Of a DNA stretch of 64,000 bases, positions 26,709 to 37,042 are shown in pieces. Location: assembly GCF_001552635.1 (NCBI RefSeq), contig NZ_BCRO01000024.1, positions 1 to 64,000 on the forward strand. Direction: 5' to 3'. The position numbers and the translations under genes were made by a program. Source of the DNA: Actinomadura hibisca NBRC 15177. GTDB taxonomy: Bacteria > Actinomycetota > Actinomycetes > Streptosporangiales > Streptosporangiaceae. A model generated the notes under the pieces. It ran no database searches, was not told the origin of the DNA, and saw only the letters and a list, made by a program, of their open reading frames with translations. Each line of letters starts with the position of its first letter. Within the stretch, counting starts at the first letter, position 1.

Positions 26709-28124
26709 TTAAACGCGGCGCAGCAACGCCAGGAACATCGCGTCGGTGCCGTGCCGGTGCGGCCAGAACTGCGCCGAGGGCCCGTCGCCGAGCCCGGCCA
26801 GGCCGGGCGCGACCGAGGCCAGCACGGCCGGGGAGTCCAGGCGCTCGACGTCGTCGCGGCCGCGCAGCACGTCGTCGACGACCACGCGGGTCTCGGCGAG
26901 GTGCGGCGAGCAGGTGACGTAGGCCAGCACGCCGCCGGGCCGCAGCGCCGCCAGCGCGCGCTCCAGCATCCGGCGCTGCAGGTCGCTCAGCTCGGGCACC
27001 GAGCCGGGGCCGCGCCGCCAGCGGGCCTCGGGGCGGCGGCGCAGCGCGCCGAGGCCGGTGCACGGCGCGTCCAGCATGATCCGGTCGAACGCGCCGGGCT
27101 TCCAGGCGGGCTCGGTGCCGTCGGCGACGACGACCCCGGCGCGGTCGTCCACCGCGCGGCGGACCAGCGCGGCGCGGTGCGGCTGGAGGTCGGCCCCCAG
27201 CAGCCGCGCGCCCCGCTCGGTGGCGGCGGCGGCCAGCACCCCGGCCTTGCCGCCGGGACCCGCGGCGATGTCGAGCCAGCGCTCGTCGCGGCCCTCCAGC
27301 GGCGCGGCGGCCAGGGCCAGCGCGACGAGCTGGCTGGCCTCGTCCTGGACGGCGGCGCGGCCCTCGCGGACGGCGGCGATCGCGGCCGGGTCGCCCTCGG
27401 GCAGCACGGCGGCCGTCGGCGCGTAGGGGGCGGGCTCGGCGCCCGCCTCCAGCAGCTCGGCCACCTCGGCGCGGCCGGGGCGGGCGACCAGCGTCACCCG
27501 GGGCCGGGCGTTGTCGGCGGCCAGCAGGTCGGCGATCTCGCCGCGGTCGGGGCCGAGCGCGTCGCGCAGCGCCGACACGATCCACTTGGGGTGGCTGTGG
27601 GCGACCGACAGGCGGGTGGTCTCGTCGGAGCCCTCGGGCGCGACGATCGCCAGCCAGCCGTCCAGGTCGCGGGTGGCGACCTTGCGCAGCACCGCGTTGG
27701 CGAACTTGGACTGGCCGGGGCCCGCCACCGAGCGGGCCAGCTCCACGGCGGTGCCGACGGCGGCGTGCGGCGGGATGCGGGTGGCCAGGATCTGGTGGGC
27801 GCCGAGGCGCAGGACGTCCAGCAGCGGCGCGTCGACGCGGCGCAGCTCGCGGTCGCTGCACAGCGCGAGGATCGCGTCGTAGGTGCCGCGGCCGCGCAGC
27901 GTGCCGTAGGTCAGCTCGGTGGCCAGGGCGGCGTCGCGGCCGGTCAGGCCGCGGTCGCGCAGCCGGGCGGGCAGCAGCAGGTTGGCGTAGGCGTCGCGGG
28001 TGTCCACGGCGCGGATGACGTCGAAGGCGGTGCGGCGGACCAGGTCCTGCGGCCGGCCGGTGCGGCGCGGGCCGCCGGGCCGCCGGTTGTCGCGGTTGCC
28101 CCGGGTGTTGCGTGCGGGCGGCAT
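26709..28124 (-). CDS. rsmB: 16S rRNA m5C967 methyltransferase RsmB (Fmu/Sun)
   Basis: 471 aa. After a basic Arg/Gly-rich N-terminus a NusB-like RNA-binding domain (residues about 28-150, RRTAFDVIRAVDTRDAYAN) precedes the Rossmann methyltransferase: LDIAAGPGGKAG (SAM site), DAPCTGLGALRRRPE with one catalytic Cys, and VTCSPHLAET with the second. It methylates cytosine 967 of 16S rRNA. Its start overlaps the fmt stop by 1 nt, completing a def-fmt-rsmB translation-related cluster. Confidence 0.95.
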   Translation of the reverse strand: MPPARNTRGNRDNRRPGGPRRTGRPQDLVRRTAFDVIRAVDTRDAYANLLLPARLRDRGLTGRDAALATELTYGTLRGRGTYDAILALCSDRELRRVDAPLLDVLRLGAHQILATRIPPHAAVGTAVELARSVAGPGQSKFANAVLRKVATRDLDGWLAIVAPEGSDETTRLSVAHSHPKWIVSALRDALGPDRGEIADLLAADNARPRVTLVARPGRAEVAELLEAGAEPAPYAPTAAVLPEGDPAAIAAVREGRAAVQDEASQLVALALAAAPLEGRDERWLDIAAGPGGKAGVLAAAATERGARLLGADLQPHRAALVRRAVDDRAGVVVADGTEPAWKPGAFDRIMLDAPCTGLGALRRRPEARWRRGPGSVPELSDLQRRMLERALAALRPGGVLAYVTCSPHLAETRVVVDDVLRGRDDVERLDSPAVLASVAPGLAGLGDGPSAQFWPHRHGTDAMFLALLRRV

Positions 28125-29053
28125 CAGTGCAGCGCGTCCTTAGCGGTGAGGTCGAGGCCGCGGGCCCAGTCGGCGGCGTTCATGAGCCGCTTGCCCTGGG
28201 GCTGGACCTGGCCCAGCGCGACCGGATGGGTGGCGGTGCCGGCCAGCACCGCCTTCTTGGTGACGTGCAGCTCCCCGGGGGCGAGGGAGACCTCCGCGTC
28301 CGGCGCGGGCCGGACGGGGCCGAGCTTGAGCCGCTGGTCGCGGAAGGCGGTCCACGCGCCGGGCGCGGGCGTGCAGGCCCGCACCAGGCGGTCCACGCGG
28401 TGCGCGGGCGCGGTCCAGTCGATCCGGGCGTCCTCGGGCTTGATCTTGGGGGCGAGCGAGACGCCCTCGGCGGGCTGCGGGCGGGGCTCCAGCACCCCGG
28501 CCTCGATGCCGTCCATGGTGTCGGACAGCAGCCGCGCGCCCGCGACGGCGAGGCGGCCCAGCAGTTCGCCGGAGGTGTCGGTGGGCAGGATCGGCTCGGT
28601 CAGCACGCCGTAGACCGGGCCGGTGTCCAGGCCCTCCTCGATCTCGAAGGTGGCCGCGCCGGTCATGTCGTCGCCGTGCAGGACGGCGTGCTGGACGGGG
28701 GCCGCGCCGCGCCAGGCGGGCAGCAGCGAGAAGTGCAGGTTGACCCAGCCGTGGCGCGGGATGTCCAGGGCCTCGCGGGGCAGCAGCGCGCCGTAGGCGA
28801 CGACGGGGCAGCAGTCGGGGGCGATCTCGCGCAGCCGGTCCAGGAACTCGGGGTCGCGGGCCTTGGCGGGCCGCAGGATCTCGATCCCGGCCTCCTCGGC
28901 GCGCTGCGCGACGGGGCTGGCCACCAGCTTGCGGCCGCGTCCGGCGGGCGCGTCGGGCCGGGTCACCACGGCCACGACCTCGTGCGAGGACGCCAGCAGC
29001 GCCTCCAGCGACGGCACGGAGGTCTCGGGAGTACCCGCGAATACCAGCTTCAT
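28124..29053 (-). CDS. fmt: Methionyl-tRNA formyltransferase
   Basis: 309 aa. The N-terminal formyltransferase fold has [29 protein letters not shown] and [19 protein letters not shown] (Asn/His catalytic region), then [17 protein letters not shown]. The C-terminal OB-fold domain contains LGPVRPAP. It formylates Met-tRNAi for initiation. It lies 3 nt after def and overlaps rsmB by 1 nt. Its usual partner, peptide deformylase, is immediately upstream in the same operon. Confidence 0.97.
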   Translation of the reverse strand: MKLVFAGTPETSVPSLEALLASSHEVVAVVTRPDAPAGRGRKLVASPVAQRAEEAGIEILRPAKARDPEFLDRLREIAPDCCPVVAYGALLPREALDIPRHGWVNLHFSLLPAWRGAAPVQHAVLHGDDMTGAATFEIEEGLDTGPVYGVLTEPILPTDTSGELLGRLAVAGARLLSDTMDGIEAGVLEPRPQPAEGVSLAPKIKPEDARIDWTAPAHRVDRLVRACTPAPGAWTAFRDQRLKLGPVRPAPDAEVSLAPGELHVTKKAVLAGTATHPVALGQVQPQGKRLMNAADWARGLDLTAKDALH

Positions 29054-29056
29054 GGC

Positions 29057-29602
29057 TTAGATGGCCTTCCCGAAGGTGCGGTGCGGCGACTGCTTGACGA
29101 CCGGCGCGGGCTCGCCGAACCACTCGGCCTCGCGGATCGCCTTCATCGCGGACTTGCGCTGCTCGGGGTCCATGCGGTCGATGAAGATGATCCCGTCCAG
29201 GTGGTCGGTCTCGTGCTGCACGCAGCGGGCCAGCAGGTGGGTGCCCTCCAGCGTGATCGGCTCGCCGTGCATGTTGAAGCCCTTGGCGACCGCCCGCACC
29301 GAGCGGGGCGTGGGGAAGGCGAGGCCGGGCAGCGACAGGCAGCCCTCGTCGCCGGTCTCGGTCTCCTCCGACAGGTCCAGGGTGGGGTTGACCACGTGCC
29401 CGAGCCGGTCGTCCACGTAGTAGGTGAACACCCGCAGGCCCACACCGAGCTGCGGTGCGGCGAGGCCCGCGCCGGGCGCGTCGATCATGGTGTCGGTCAG
29501 GTCCTTGACCAGGCGGCGCAGCTCCTTGTCGAAGTCCTTGACCGGCTCGGCGGGCGTGCGCAGCACCGGATCGCCGAAGATGCGGATGGGCTTGACGGCC
29601 AA
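29057..29602 (-). CDS. def: Peptide deformylase
   Basis: 181 aa from a TTG at 29602, chosen because GGAG lies 6 nt upstream and the protein then begins AVKPIRIFGDPVLRTP as in the family; a GTG near 29684 would overlap the upstream gene and add 28 unconserved residues. All three deformylase motifs are present: GAGLAAPQLGV, EGCLSLPG with the metal-ligating Cys, and QHETDHLDG with the catalytic HExDH. It removes the formyl group from nascent peptides. Confidence 0.94.
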   Translation of the reverse strand: MAVKPIRIFGDPVLRTPAEPVKDFDKELRRLVKDLTDTMIDAPGAGLAAPQLGVGLRVFTYYVDDRLGHVVNPTLDLSEETETGDEGCLSLPGLAFPTPRSVRAVAKGFNMHGEPITLEGTHLLARCVQHETDHLDGIIFIDRMDPEQRKSAMKAIREAEWFGEPAPVVKQSPHRTFGKAI

Positions 29603-29672
29603 CGAGGGCTCCGTTCCGGACGGCGTGCGGGTGTGGGCGGGTGGTGTGGTCGGGGTCCAGTCTACGAAGCGC

Positions 29673-31481
29673 TCAGGGAGCGCCACGCACCGAACGCGCC
29701 TTGTAGGCGGCGGTGCGCGCCGCCTTGGCCACCGCCCGGTCGGGGTGGTGGTCGCCCAGGGCGGCCAGCACGGCGGCGGTGTCGGGGTGGTCGGCGCGCC
29801 ACATGCCCTCCACGGCGGCGCCGAGGTCGGCGGCCTCGGGGGCCTCGGCGAGGGCGGCGGCGACGGCCTCGTGCGGCTCGGCGGTCTCCAGCATCGCGGC
29901 GACGGTGTCGATGAACACCCACACGTACTCGTCGCGGCTCAGCGCGCCGCCCAGGCCGTGCCCGGCCAGCCACAACGAGGCGTAGGGCCGCACGGCGGGA
30001 TGGTCGGCGGCCGCGCGGACGGCGTCGGCGGCCTCGGGGCCGACGCGTTGCAGGACCCCGGCGGCGAGGTTGCGGGCGCCCGGCCCGCCGTCGCGCATGA
30101 CCGCCAGCAGCTCGGCGGCGGCCCGGTCGGCGGGACGGCCCGCCAGCCAGCCGGTGATCTCCTCGTCGGCGGTGTCGTGGCGGTGCCAGAGGAGGCCCGC
30201 GACCAGCTCGGCGGCCGGGGCCGAGGCCAGGTCGCCCACCACCGGCGCGACGAACCCGTCGGCCAGCAGCAGTTCGCGCACGCCCCACACGCCGAGCGGC
30301 GTCAGGACCAGCCCGCCGCCGGCGGCCCGGACCGCGCCCCAGGTCTCCAGGTCGGCCAGCTCCAGCCGCAGCGCCTCGGCGACCGCGCCGGGCAGGCCGC
30401 CCGCGTCGGCGACCTCGTAGGACTCGGCGATGTGGTCGATCAGGGTGGCGGTCAGGTCGGCGGGCTCGGCGGGGCCGTCGTGCTCGTACAGGTGGATCAG
30501 CACGCCGGTCAGCTCGTTCTGCACCAGCTCGACGGCGTCCAGGCCGTCGGCGGGGTCGTGCTCGGGCACGGCGGCGGCGTCGAACAACATGAGCCAGGTC
30601 GCCAGCACGGCCTCGTCGCCGCCGTCCAGGTCGGGCAGCGCGGGCCCGGGGCGGGCCGTGCCGCCGGCGACCTCGATCACCTCGGCCTCGACGGCGGCCC
30701 ACCAGAGCCGCTCCAGCTCGGGCAGGTCCGACAGGTCCTCGACCTCGGGCGAGCGGCGCGGGACGGGCAGGCCGAGCGCCTCGACGGCGGCGGCCGCGTC
30801 CGCCGGGCCCGGCTCCTCGTACTCGTCGACCGCGCGGCCCTCGCCGAGCCAGGCGACCAGGGCGCGGGCCTGCGCGGTCAGCGCCGACGCCCGCGCGGCG
30901 GCGGCCAGCTCGGCGCGGGGGGCCAGCCGCACCGGCGGCACGACCAGCTCCTCGGCCTGCCGTAGGTACTCCTCGGTGCGGGCGTAGCGCTCCTCCTCGG
31001 GCAGGGCCTCGAAGTCCCGCACCCAGTGCTCGACGGCCGCGCCGTCGTCCAGGTCCACCCCGTCGGCCGCCATCAGCCCGGTGACCACCTCGGCGGCGGT
31101 GCGGCGCTCGACGGTGTCGGTGTCGGCGACGCTCGCGGCGAACTCGGGGGCGACGCGGTCGAGCTCGTCCTCCAGCGCGGCGGCGCGCGCGGCGTCCAGC
31201 TCCCCGGCGTCGCGCAGGAACTCCACCGTCCGGCCGAGCGTGGCGAGGATCGAGGGCACCTCGTCCGCGCCCGCCACCACCGTGTCGGGGAACACCTCCA
31301 GCAGCAGCCGCCGCAGCAGCTCCGGCGTCAGCCCGCCGGGCCCGGCGAGGCCCAGCTCCTCCTGCGCCAGCTCCAGCAGCAGCCGCGCGCCCTGCACGTC
31401 CATGACGCCGTGTTCGGCGGCGCGCTCGTCCGCCCACCGCCGCAGGTCCCGCGCGGTCGTCTCCACCCAGTTCTCGGCCAC
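29673..31481 (-). CDS. Large conserved hypothetical protein, acidic and helical
   Basis: 602 aa, Ala/Glu/Asp/Leu-rich, predicted almost wholly helical, no signal peptide, membrane segment or recognised catalytic motif. The C-terminal third (about 430-595) has HEAT-like spacing, with short helical pairs such as GPGARNLAAGVLQRVGPEAA. The start MAENWVETTARDLRRWAD is plausible as a cytoplasmic soluble protein. It lies between priA and def on the same strand with a 25-nt gap after priA, so it may be part of the replication/translation housekeeping operon. I do not recognise a function. Confidence 0.75.
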   Translation of the reverse strand: MAENWVETTARDLRRWADERAAEHGVMDVQGARLLLELAQEELGLAGPGGLTPELLRRLLLEVFPDTVVAGADEVPSILATLGRTVEFLRDAGELDAARAAALEDELDRVAPEFAASVADTDTVERRTAAEVVTGLMAADGVDLDDGAAVEHWVRDFEALPEEERYARTEEYLRQAEELVVPPVRLAPRAELAAAARASALTAQARALVAWLGEGRAVDEYEEPGPADAAAAVEALGLPVPRRSPEVEDLSDLPELERLWWAAVEAEVIEVAGGTARPGPALPDLDGGDEAVLATWLMLFDAAAVPEHDPADGLDAVELVQNELTGVLIHLYEHDGPAEPADLTATLIDHIAESYEVADAGGLPGAVAEALRLELADLETWGAVRAAGGGLVLTPLGVWGVRELLLADGFVAPVVGDLASAPAAELVAGLLWHRHDTADEEITGWLAGRPADRAAAELLAVMRDGGPGARNLAAGVLQRVGPEAADAVRAAADHPAVRPYASLWLAGHGLGGALSRDEYVWVFIDTVAAMLETAEPHEAVAAALAEAPEAADLGAAVEGMWRADHPDTAAVLAALGDHHPDRAVAKAARTAAYKARSVRGAP

Positions 31482-31506
31482 CGGGAAACCCTAGTGCGTC
31501 CGGCCG

Positions 31507-33609
31507 TCAGATCAGCTCCAACGGGTCGATCTGCACGCGGACGGTCTCGGTGGCGCGCTGGACGCTGCGCACGCCCTGGGCCTCCTGGAGCGCGCGGGAC
31601 AGCGCCAGGCCCGCCGCGCGGGGCACCCGCACCAGCGCGCGCTCGCGCTCCTCCTCCCCCATCACCGGCACCGGTCCCAGCACCTCCGCGCCGTCGGGCA
31701 GCCGGGCGTCGGCCACCAGGTCGCGGATAGCGGCCGGGGTGCCGGTCAGCGACGCCATGCGCGCGGCGGGCGGGAAGCCGACCTCGCGGCGCTCGGCCAG
31801 CTCGCGTTCGGCGAAGGTGACCGGATCCCAGCGGATCAGCGCCTGGACGGCCGGGAGCGAGGCGTCGGCGGACACCACGACCTGGCCGCCGGGGCGCACC
31901 AGCGCGGCGGCGTTCATCCAGCGGCGCAGCGCCTCCTCGGCGGCGCGCAGGTCGGCGCGGCCGAGCAGCGCCCAGCCGTCCAGCAGCAGCGCGGCGGCGT
32001 AGCCGTGGTCGGCGGGCGGCTCGGCGCCGGGGGTGGACACCACCAGCGCGCGGTCGCCGACCCGGTCGAGGATGCCGTCGCGGCCGGAGGTCTTCACCGG
32101 GACGCCGGGGAAGGCCCGCCCCAGCTCCTCGGCGGTGCGCTTGGCTCCCACGACGACGGCGCGAAACTGGGGGGAGCCGCACTCGGGGCAGCGCCAGTCG
32201 CCCGCGATGTGCCCGCACCAGCGGCAGTACGGCACCGCGTGCGAGGACCGCAGCGCCAGCGGCCCCTGGCAGGCGTTGCAGTGCGCCGGGGTGCGGCAGC
32301 GCAGGCAGGCCAGGGCGGGCAGGTAGCCGCGCCGGGGCACCTGGATCAGCACCGGGCCGTCGGCCAGCGCGGCGCGGGCGGTCTCGAAGGCGGCCTTGGT
32401 GAGCCGGGCGGCGCGGGCCGCGCCGTCGCGGGCCAGGTCGGTGTCGTCCCCGGCGGTGCGCACGCGCGGCATGGCGGCGCGGACGGTCGCCCGGTCGGGG
32501 GCCAGCGCGTGCGCCCAGCCGGTCTCCACGAGCTGGGTGGCGTCGGTGGTGCGGGTGAACCCGCCGATCAGCGCGCCCGCGCCCGAGCGGTGGGCGCGCA
32601 GCGCCAGCACCTCGCGCGGGTGCGGGTAGGGGGCGTGCGGCTCGGCGTGCACGTCGTCGCCGTCGTCCCACAACACCACCAGGCCGAGGTCGGCGACGGG
32701 CGCGAACATCGCGGCGCGGGTGCCGACCACGGCGCGGACCGCGCCCCGGCGGACCGACAACCAGCGCCGGTAGCGCTTGGTGGGGCCCAGCTCCGCCATC
32801 AGGGCCGCGTGCCGCCCCTCGCCCAGCTCCTCGGTGAGGGCGGCGTCGACCCGCGCGACGTCGCGGGCGTCGGACATCACCACCAGCGCCCCCCGTCCGG
32901 CGGCCAGGACGGTGGCGACGGCGCGGGCGATCGCGGCGGGCCAGGCGGGGCCCGGCAGCGCCGTCCACACCGCGCGGGGCGCCTTGCCCTCACCCAGGGC
33001 CGTCAGGAACGACGGCCCGGCCGGGTACTCGGCCCAGGGGCCCGGCCCCTCGGGCGCGGGGGCGGGCTCGGGCGGCTCGGCCGGGGTCTCGGCCTCCACC
33101 TTGGCCATGCGGGGCGGGATCGCCAGCCGCACGACGTCGGCGAACGTGCCCGCGTACCGGTCGGCGACCTCGCGGGCCAGCGCGGCGATCTCGGGCGCGA
33201 GGACCGGTTCGGGCGAGATGACCTGCTCCAGGAACTGGAGCCGCCCCTCGAAGTCGCTCTCGGCGACGCGCTCCAGCAGGAAGCCGTTCACGGACTGCCC
33301 CGCGAACCAGACCCGCACCCGGCAGCCCGGCACCGCCTCGTCGTCCAGGTCGGTGGGCACCAGGTAGTCGAAGGGGCGGTCCAGATGCGCCAGCTGGATG
33401 TCCACCGCGACGCGCGCGACGGGCAGGTCAGGGGCGGGCTCGCGCGCGCCCTTCTTGCTCCGCGCCTTCGCCCCGGCCTTCCGGTCCGCCTTCGCGCCGC
33501 CCTTGCCGGGCGGTACGGTCTTCCCTGACGTGCCCTTCCCGCCCTCCGGCGCCCGGGGCAGGTCCCCCAGGCCCGGGATCAGCTCGGTTCCCCCGCCCTC
33601 GTTGCTCAC
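31507..33609 (-). CDS. priA: Primosomal protein N' (PriA), actinobacterial helicase-deficient type
   Basis: 700 aa. A Lys/Gly-rich N-terminal tail precedes the PriA DNA-binding domain (VARVAVDIQLAHLDRPFDYLVP). The helicase core lacks a recognisable Walker A, with ALPGPAWPAAIARA where GxTGSGKTE is expected, and DEEH is replaced by WDDGDD. The zinc-binding module is intact: ACLRCRTPAHCNAC and YCRWCGHIAGDWRCPECGS. Family knowledge: actinobacterial PriA has lost detectable helicase motifs and is thought to act in replication restart by binding only. It is divergent from a membrane-protein gene. Confidence 0.93.
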   Translation of the reverse strand: MSNEGGGTELIPGLGDLPRAPEGGKGTSGKTVPPGKGGAKADRKAGAKARSKKGAREPAPDLPVARVAVDIQLAHLDRPFDYLVPTDLDDEAVPGCRVRVWFAGQSVNGFLLERVAESDFEGRLQFLEQVISPEPVLAPEIAALAREVADRYAGTFADVVRLAIPPRMAKVEAETPAEPPEPAPAPEGPGPWAEYPAGPSFLTALGEGKAPRAVWTALPGPAWPAAIARAVATVLAAGRGALVVMSDARDVARVDAALTEELGEGRHAALMAELGPTKRYRRWLSVRRGAVRAVVGTRAAMFAPVADLGLVVLWDDGDDVHAEPHAPYPHPREVLALRAHRSGAGALIGGFTRTTDATQLVETGWAHALAPDRATVRAAMPRVRTAGDDTDLARDGAARAARLTKAAFETARAALADGPVLIQVPRRGYLPALACLRCRTPAHCNACQGPLALRSSHAVPYCRWCGHIAGDWRCPECGSPQFRAVVVGAKRTAEELGRAFPGVPVKTSGRDGILDRVGDRALVVSTPGAEPPADHGYAAALLLDGWALLGRADLRAAEEALRRWMNAAALVRPGGQVVVSADASLPAVQALIRWDPVTFAERELAERREVGFPPAARMASLTGTPAAIRDLVADARLPDGAEVLGPVPVMGEEERERALVRVPRAAGLALSRALQEAQGVRSVQRATETVRVQIDPLELI

Positions 33610-33766
33610 GTCCCCGTCCTACCAGATCAGCACGACAGGACCGGCGCGCGGCCACCGCGGCGGGTTTGAACCGGGCCCGCCGTTCTTGGATCATTGCCCG
33701 ACACCCGCGCCCCGCCCTTCACCAAGGCCCGTCACGAGGCCCTTCACCGAGAATCATGCAGGCACC

Positions 33767-35467
33767 TTGACCACAGCGCAGACCCCGTCCCGCGCGGACA
33801 CCCCGTCCGCCCGCGCGGCGGACCAGACCGGCGTCCGCCCCGCCCGCCGCTTCGACCGGCGGCACTGGGCCCACCCGCGCAACCCCGTGACGGCCGCGAC
33901 CGTCGCGAGCCTGGCGCTGCACCTGGTGTGGGCGCTGCTCCTGGCCAGCGAGGGCGGCGACCTCGCCGCCCAGGCGGCCTGGACCGACTTCGCGGGCAAG
34001 CACCCCAGCGCCGCCTACAGCATGGCCTGGTACGGGGGCATGCACCCGGTCTCCTACAGCGTGTTGTCGCCCTACCTGATGGCCTGGTTCGGCATCCGCA
34101 CCGTCGCGGTGGTCGCCGGGACGTTGTCGGCCACCATGACGGCGATGCTGCTGGTGCGCTTCCGCGCGCCGGTGCCGCTGCTGGCCTCGCTCTGGGGCGC
34201 GCTCGCGCTGTGGTGCAACGCCGCCTCCGGCCGCGTCACCTTCGGCCTCGGCCTGGTCTTCGCGCTGGGCGCGGTCATGGCCGCCCACTCCCCGCGCGGC
34301 ACGCCCGCGCTGCGCGCCGCCGTCATGGTGGGCCTCGGCCTGCTGGCCACCCTCGCCAGCCCCGTCGCGGGGCTGTTCATCATGGTGGTGGCCGCCGCGC
34401 TGCTGCTGACCGGCCGCCGCCGGGCCGGGTTCGCGCTGGCCGCCGGGCCGCCGCTGGTGGTGGGGATCACCACGCTGCTGTTCCCGTTCAGCGGCAAGCA
34501 GCCCATCGGGTTCACCTCCATCGTGCTGCCCGCCGTCACCAGCGTGATCGCGGTGCTGCTGTGCGCGCCCAAGGGGTGGCGGGTGATCCGCGTCGGCGCG
34601 GCCGTCTACCTGCTCGGCATCACGCTGACCTTCCTGATCCCCTCCCCCGTCGGCAGCAACGTCGAGCGGCTGTCGCTGCTGTTCGGCGGCGTGGTGCTGC
34701 TGACGGCGGTGGCCCGCACCCGGCACCGCGGCAAGCTGGCGGTGTTGTGCGCGGCGTTCCTGGTCACCGGCGCGTGGATGGTGGTCAAGCCCGTCGACGA
34801 CCTGATCCACACCCGGCCCGCCTCGACCGCCGCCGCCCACTCCGACGGCCTGTTCGCCGAGCTGGACCGCTACGGGGCGCGCCGCAGCCGCGTCGAGGTC
34901 GTCCCGCTGCGCTCGCACTGGGAGGCGTCCGGGTTCACCCGCCGGTTCATCCTGGCGCGCGGCTGGAACCGCCAGGTGGACGCCGAGCGCCACGCGCTGT
35001 TCTACGAGGAGGGCGCGCTCACCCCCGCCTCCTACCGCGACTGGCTGCACCGGTGGGCGATCCGCTTCGTGGTGCTGCCGGAGGGCATGGAGAACGACTG
35101 GGCGGGCCGCGCCGAGGCCGAGATGGTGCGCGGCGGCCTGCCCTACCTGCGGCAGGTCTGGCGCGACCGGCACTGGCGGCTCTACGAGGTCGCCGACGCG
35201 ACCCCGCTGGTCGACGCGCCCGCCACCGTGGGCCACGTCAACCCCGACGAGCTGGTGGTGGACGTGCCCGACCGCGGCTCCACGCTGCTGCGCATCTCCT
35301 GGTCGCCGTGGTTGCGGGTGCGCGGCGGCGAGGCGGGCGGGGCCTGCCTGACGCGCGAGGGCGACTTCGTGCGGCTGCGCACTTCCGGCCCCGGCCGCTA
35401 CCGCATCGCGGCGCGTTATTTCGAAGCCTCGGCCCAGGGGTGCTCGCCTGACGGCTCGCCCCCCTGA
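33767..35467 (+). CDS. Large polytopic membrane protein of unknown function (glycosyltransferase-C-like layout)
   Basis: About 566 aa from a TTG at 33767; the start is uncertain because no strong ribosome-binding site is seen. About ten hydrophobic helices (residues about 45-350, from VTAATVASLALHLVWALLLA) are followed by a 200-residue non-membrane domain containing WYGGMHPVSYSVLSPYL in an early loop and VLPEGMEN with RISWSPWLRV in the C-terminal part. The layout resembles GT-C glycosyltransferases or related membrane proteins, but no catalytic Asp motif can be defended. It is divergent from priA and ends before a bidirectional terminator. Confidence 0.75.
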   Translation: MTTAQTPSRADTPSARAADQTGVRPARRFDRRHWAHPRNPVTAATVASLALHLVWALLLASEGGDLAAQAAWTDFAGKHPSAAYSMAWYGGMHPVSYSVLSPYLMAWFGIRTVAVVAGTLSATMTAMLLVRFRAPVPLLASLWGALALWCNAASGRVTFGLGLVFALGAVMAAHSPRGTPALRAAVMVGLGLLATLASPVAGLFIMVVAAALLLTGRRRAGFALAAGPPLVVGITTLLFPFSGKQPIGFTSIVLPAVTSVIAVLLCAPKGWRVIRVGAAVYLLGITLTFLIPSPVGSNVERLSLLFGGVVLLTAVARTRHRGKLAVLCAAFLVTGAWMVVKPVDDLIHTRPASTAAAHSDGLFAELDRYGARRSRVEVVPLRSHWEASGFTRRFILARGWNRQVDAERHALFYEEGALTPASYRDWLHRWAIRFVVLPEGMENDWAGRAEAEMVRGGLPYLRQVWRDRHWRLYEVADATPLVDAPATVGHVNPDELVVDVPDRGSTLLRISWSPWLRVRGGEAGGACLTREGDFVRLRTSGPGRYRIAARYFEASAQGCSPDGSPP

Positions 35468-35477
35468 CCGTGTCTTG

Positions 35478-35557
35478 GCGAGTGCCACATCGCTTCGCGA
35501 TCCGCTCTGCCGAGGCTTGCCTACGGCTTTGCCCCGGCAGAGCGGTTAGGCACTCGC
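35478..35557. repeat. Composite cloverleaf-like inverted repeat
   Basis: Three nested or adjacent perfect stems: outer GCGAGTGCC (35478-35486) with GGCACTCGC (35549-35557); a small hairpin ATCGC-TTC-GCGAT (35489-35501); and an inner 11-bp stem CCGCTCTGCCG (35502-35512) with CGGCAGAGCGG (35535-35545). The arrangement resembles a REP/MITE-like palindromic unit or a structured RNA, not a simple terminator. No coding potential is seen. Confidence 0.6.
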
Positions 35558-35593
35558 GCGACCGCTGAGGCCGTGAGACGGCTCCCACAGACC

Positions 35594-35631
35594 GAGGAAG
35601 GCCCGGAGGCGATCGCCTCCGGGCCTTCCTC
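35594..35631. terminator. Bidirectional hairpin terminator between converging genes
   Basis: A perfect 38-nt palindrome: 17-bp arms GAGGAAGGCCCGGAGGC and GCCTCCGGGCCTTCCTC around GATC. It lies between the stops of the membrane-protein gene (plus) and metK (minus) and is not followed by a T-run, as is common in high-GC actinobacteria. Confidence 0.8.
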
Positions 35632-35677
35632 CGCGTTCGTGGCCCATACCGCCGCGCTTACCGCGCAGGCGTGAAGG

Positions 35678-36871
<1,194 letters not shown>

Positions 36872-37042
36872 GTACGTGAACTCCTTGCAGCGGCTGCTGA
36901 CTGTCGTCGCAGAACGGACTGTTCATCGGCTTCGGCGGGACGGGCCCGCCCGGACTTCGAACCAAGGTATTCCGTCGAAGTCTATCGGGAATGTCCGCTC
37001 GGACAGGTATCACCGACGACCCGGTGGGTAGAATTCTTGGTT

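Noticed and set aside
31507..33609. PriA without Walker A as a broken gene
   Set aside because: Loss of helicase motifs is typical of actinobacterial PriA and the zinc module is intact.
36872..37042. SAM riboswitch upstream of metK
   Set aside because: None of the conserved SAM-I, SAM-II or SAM-IV core segments could be placed in the 171-nt region.
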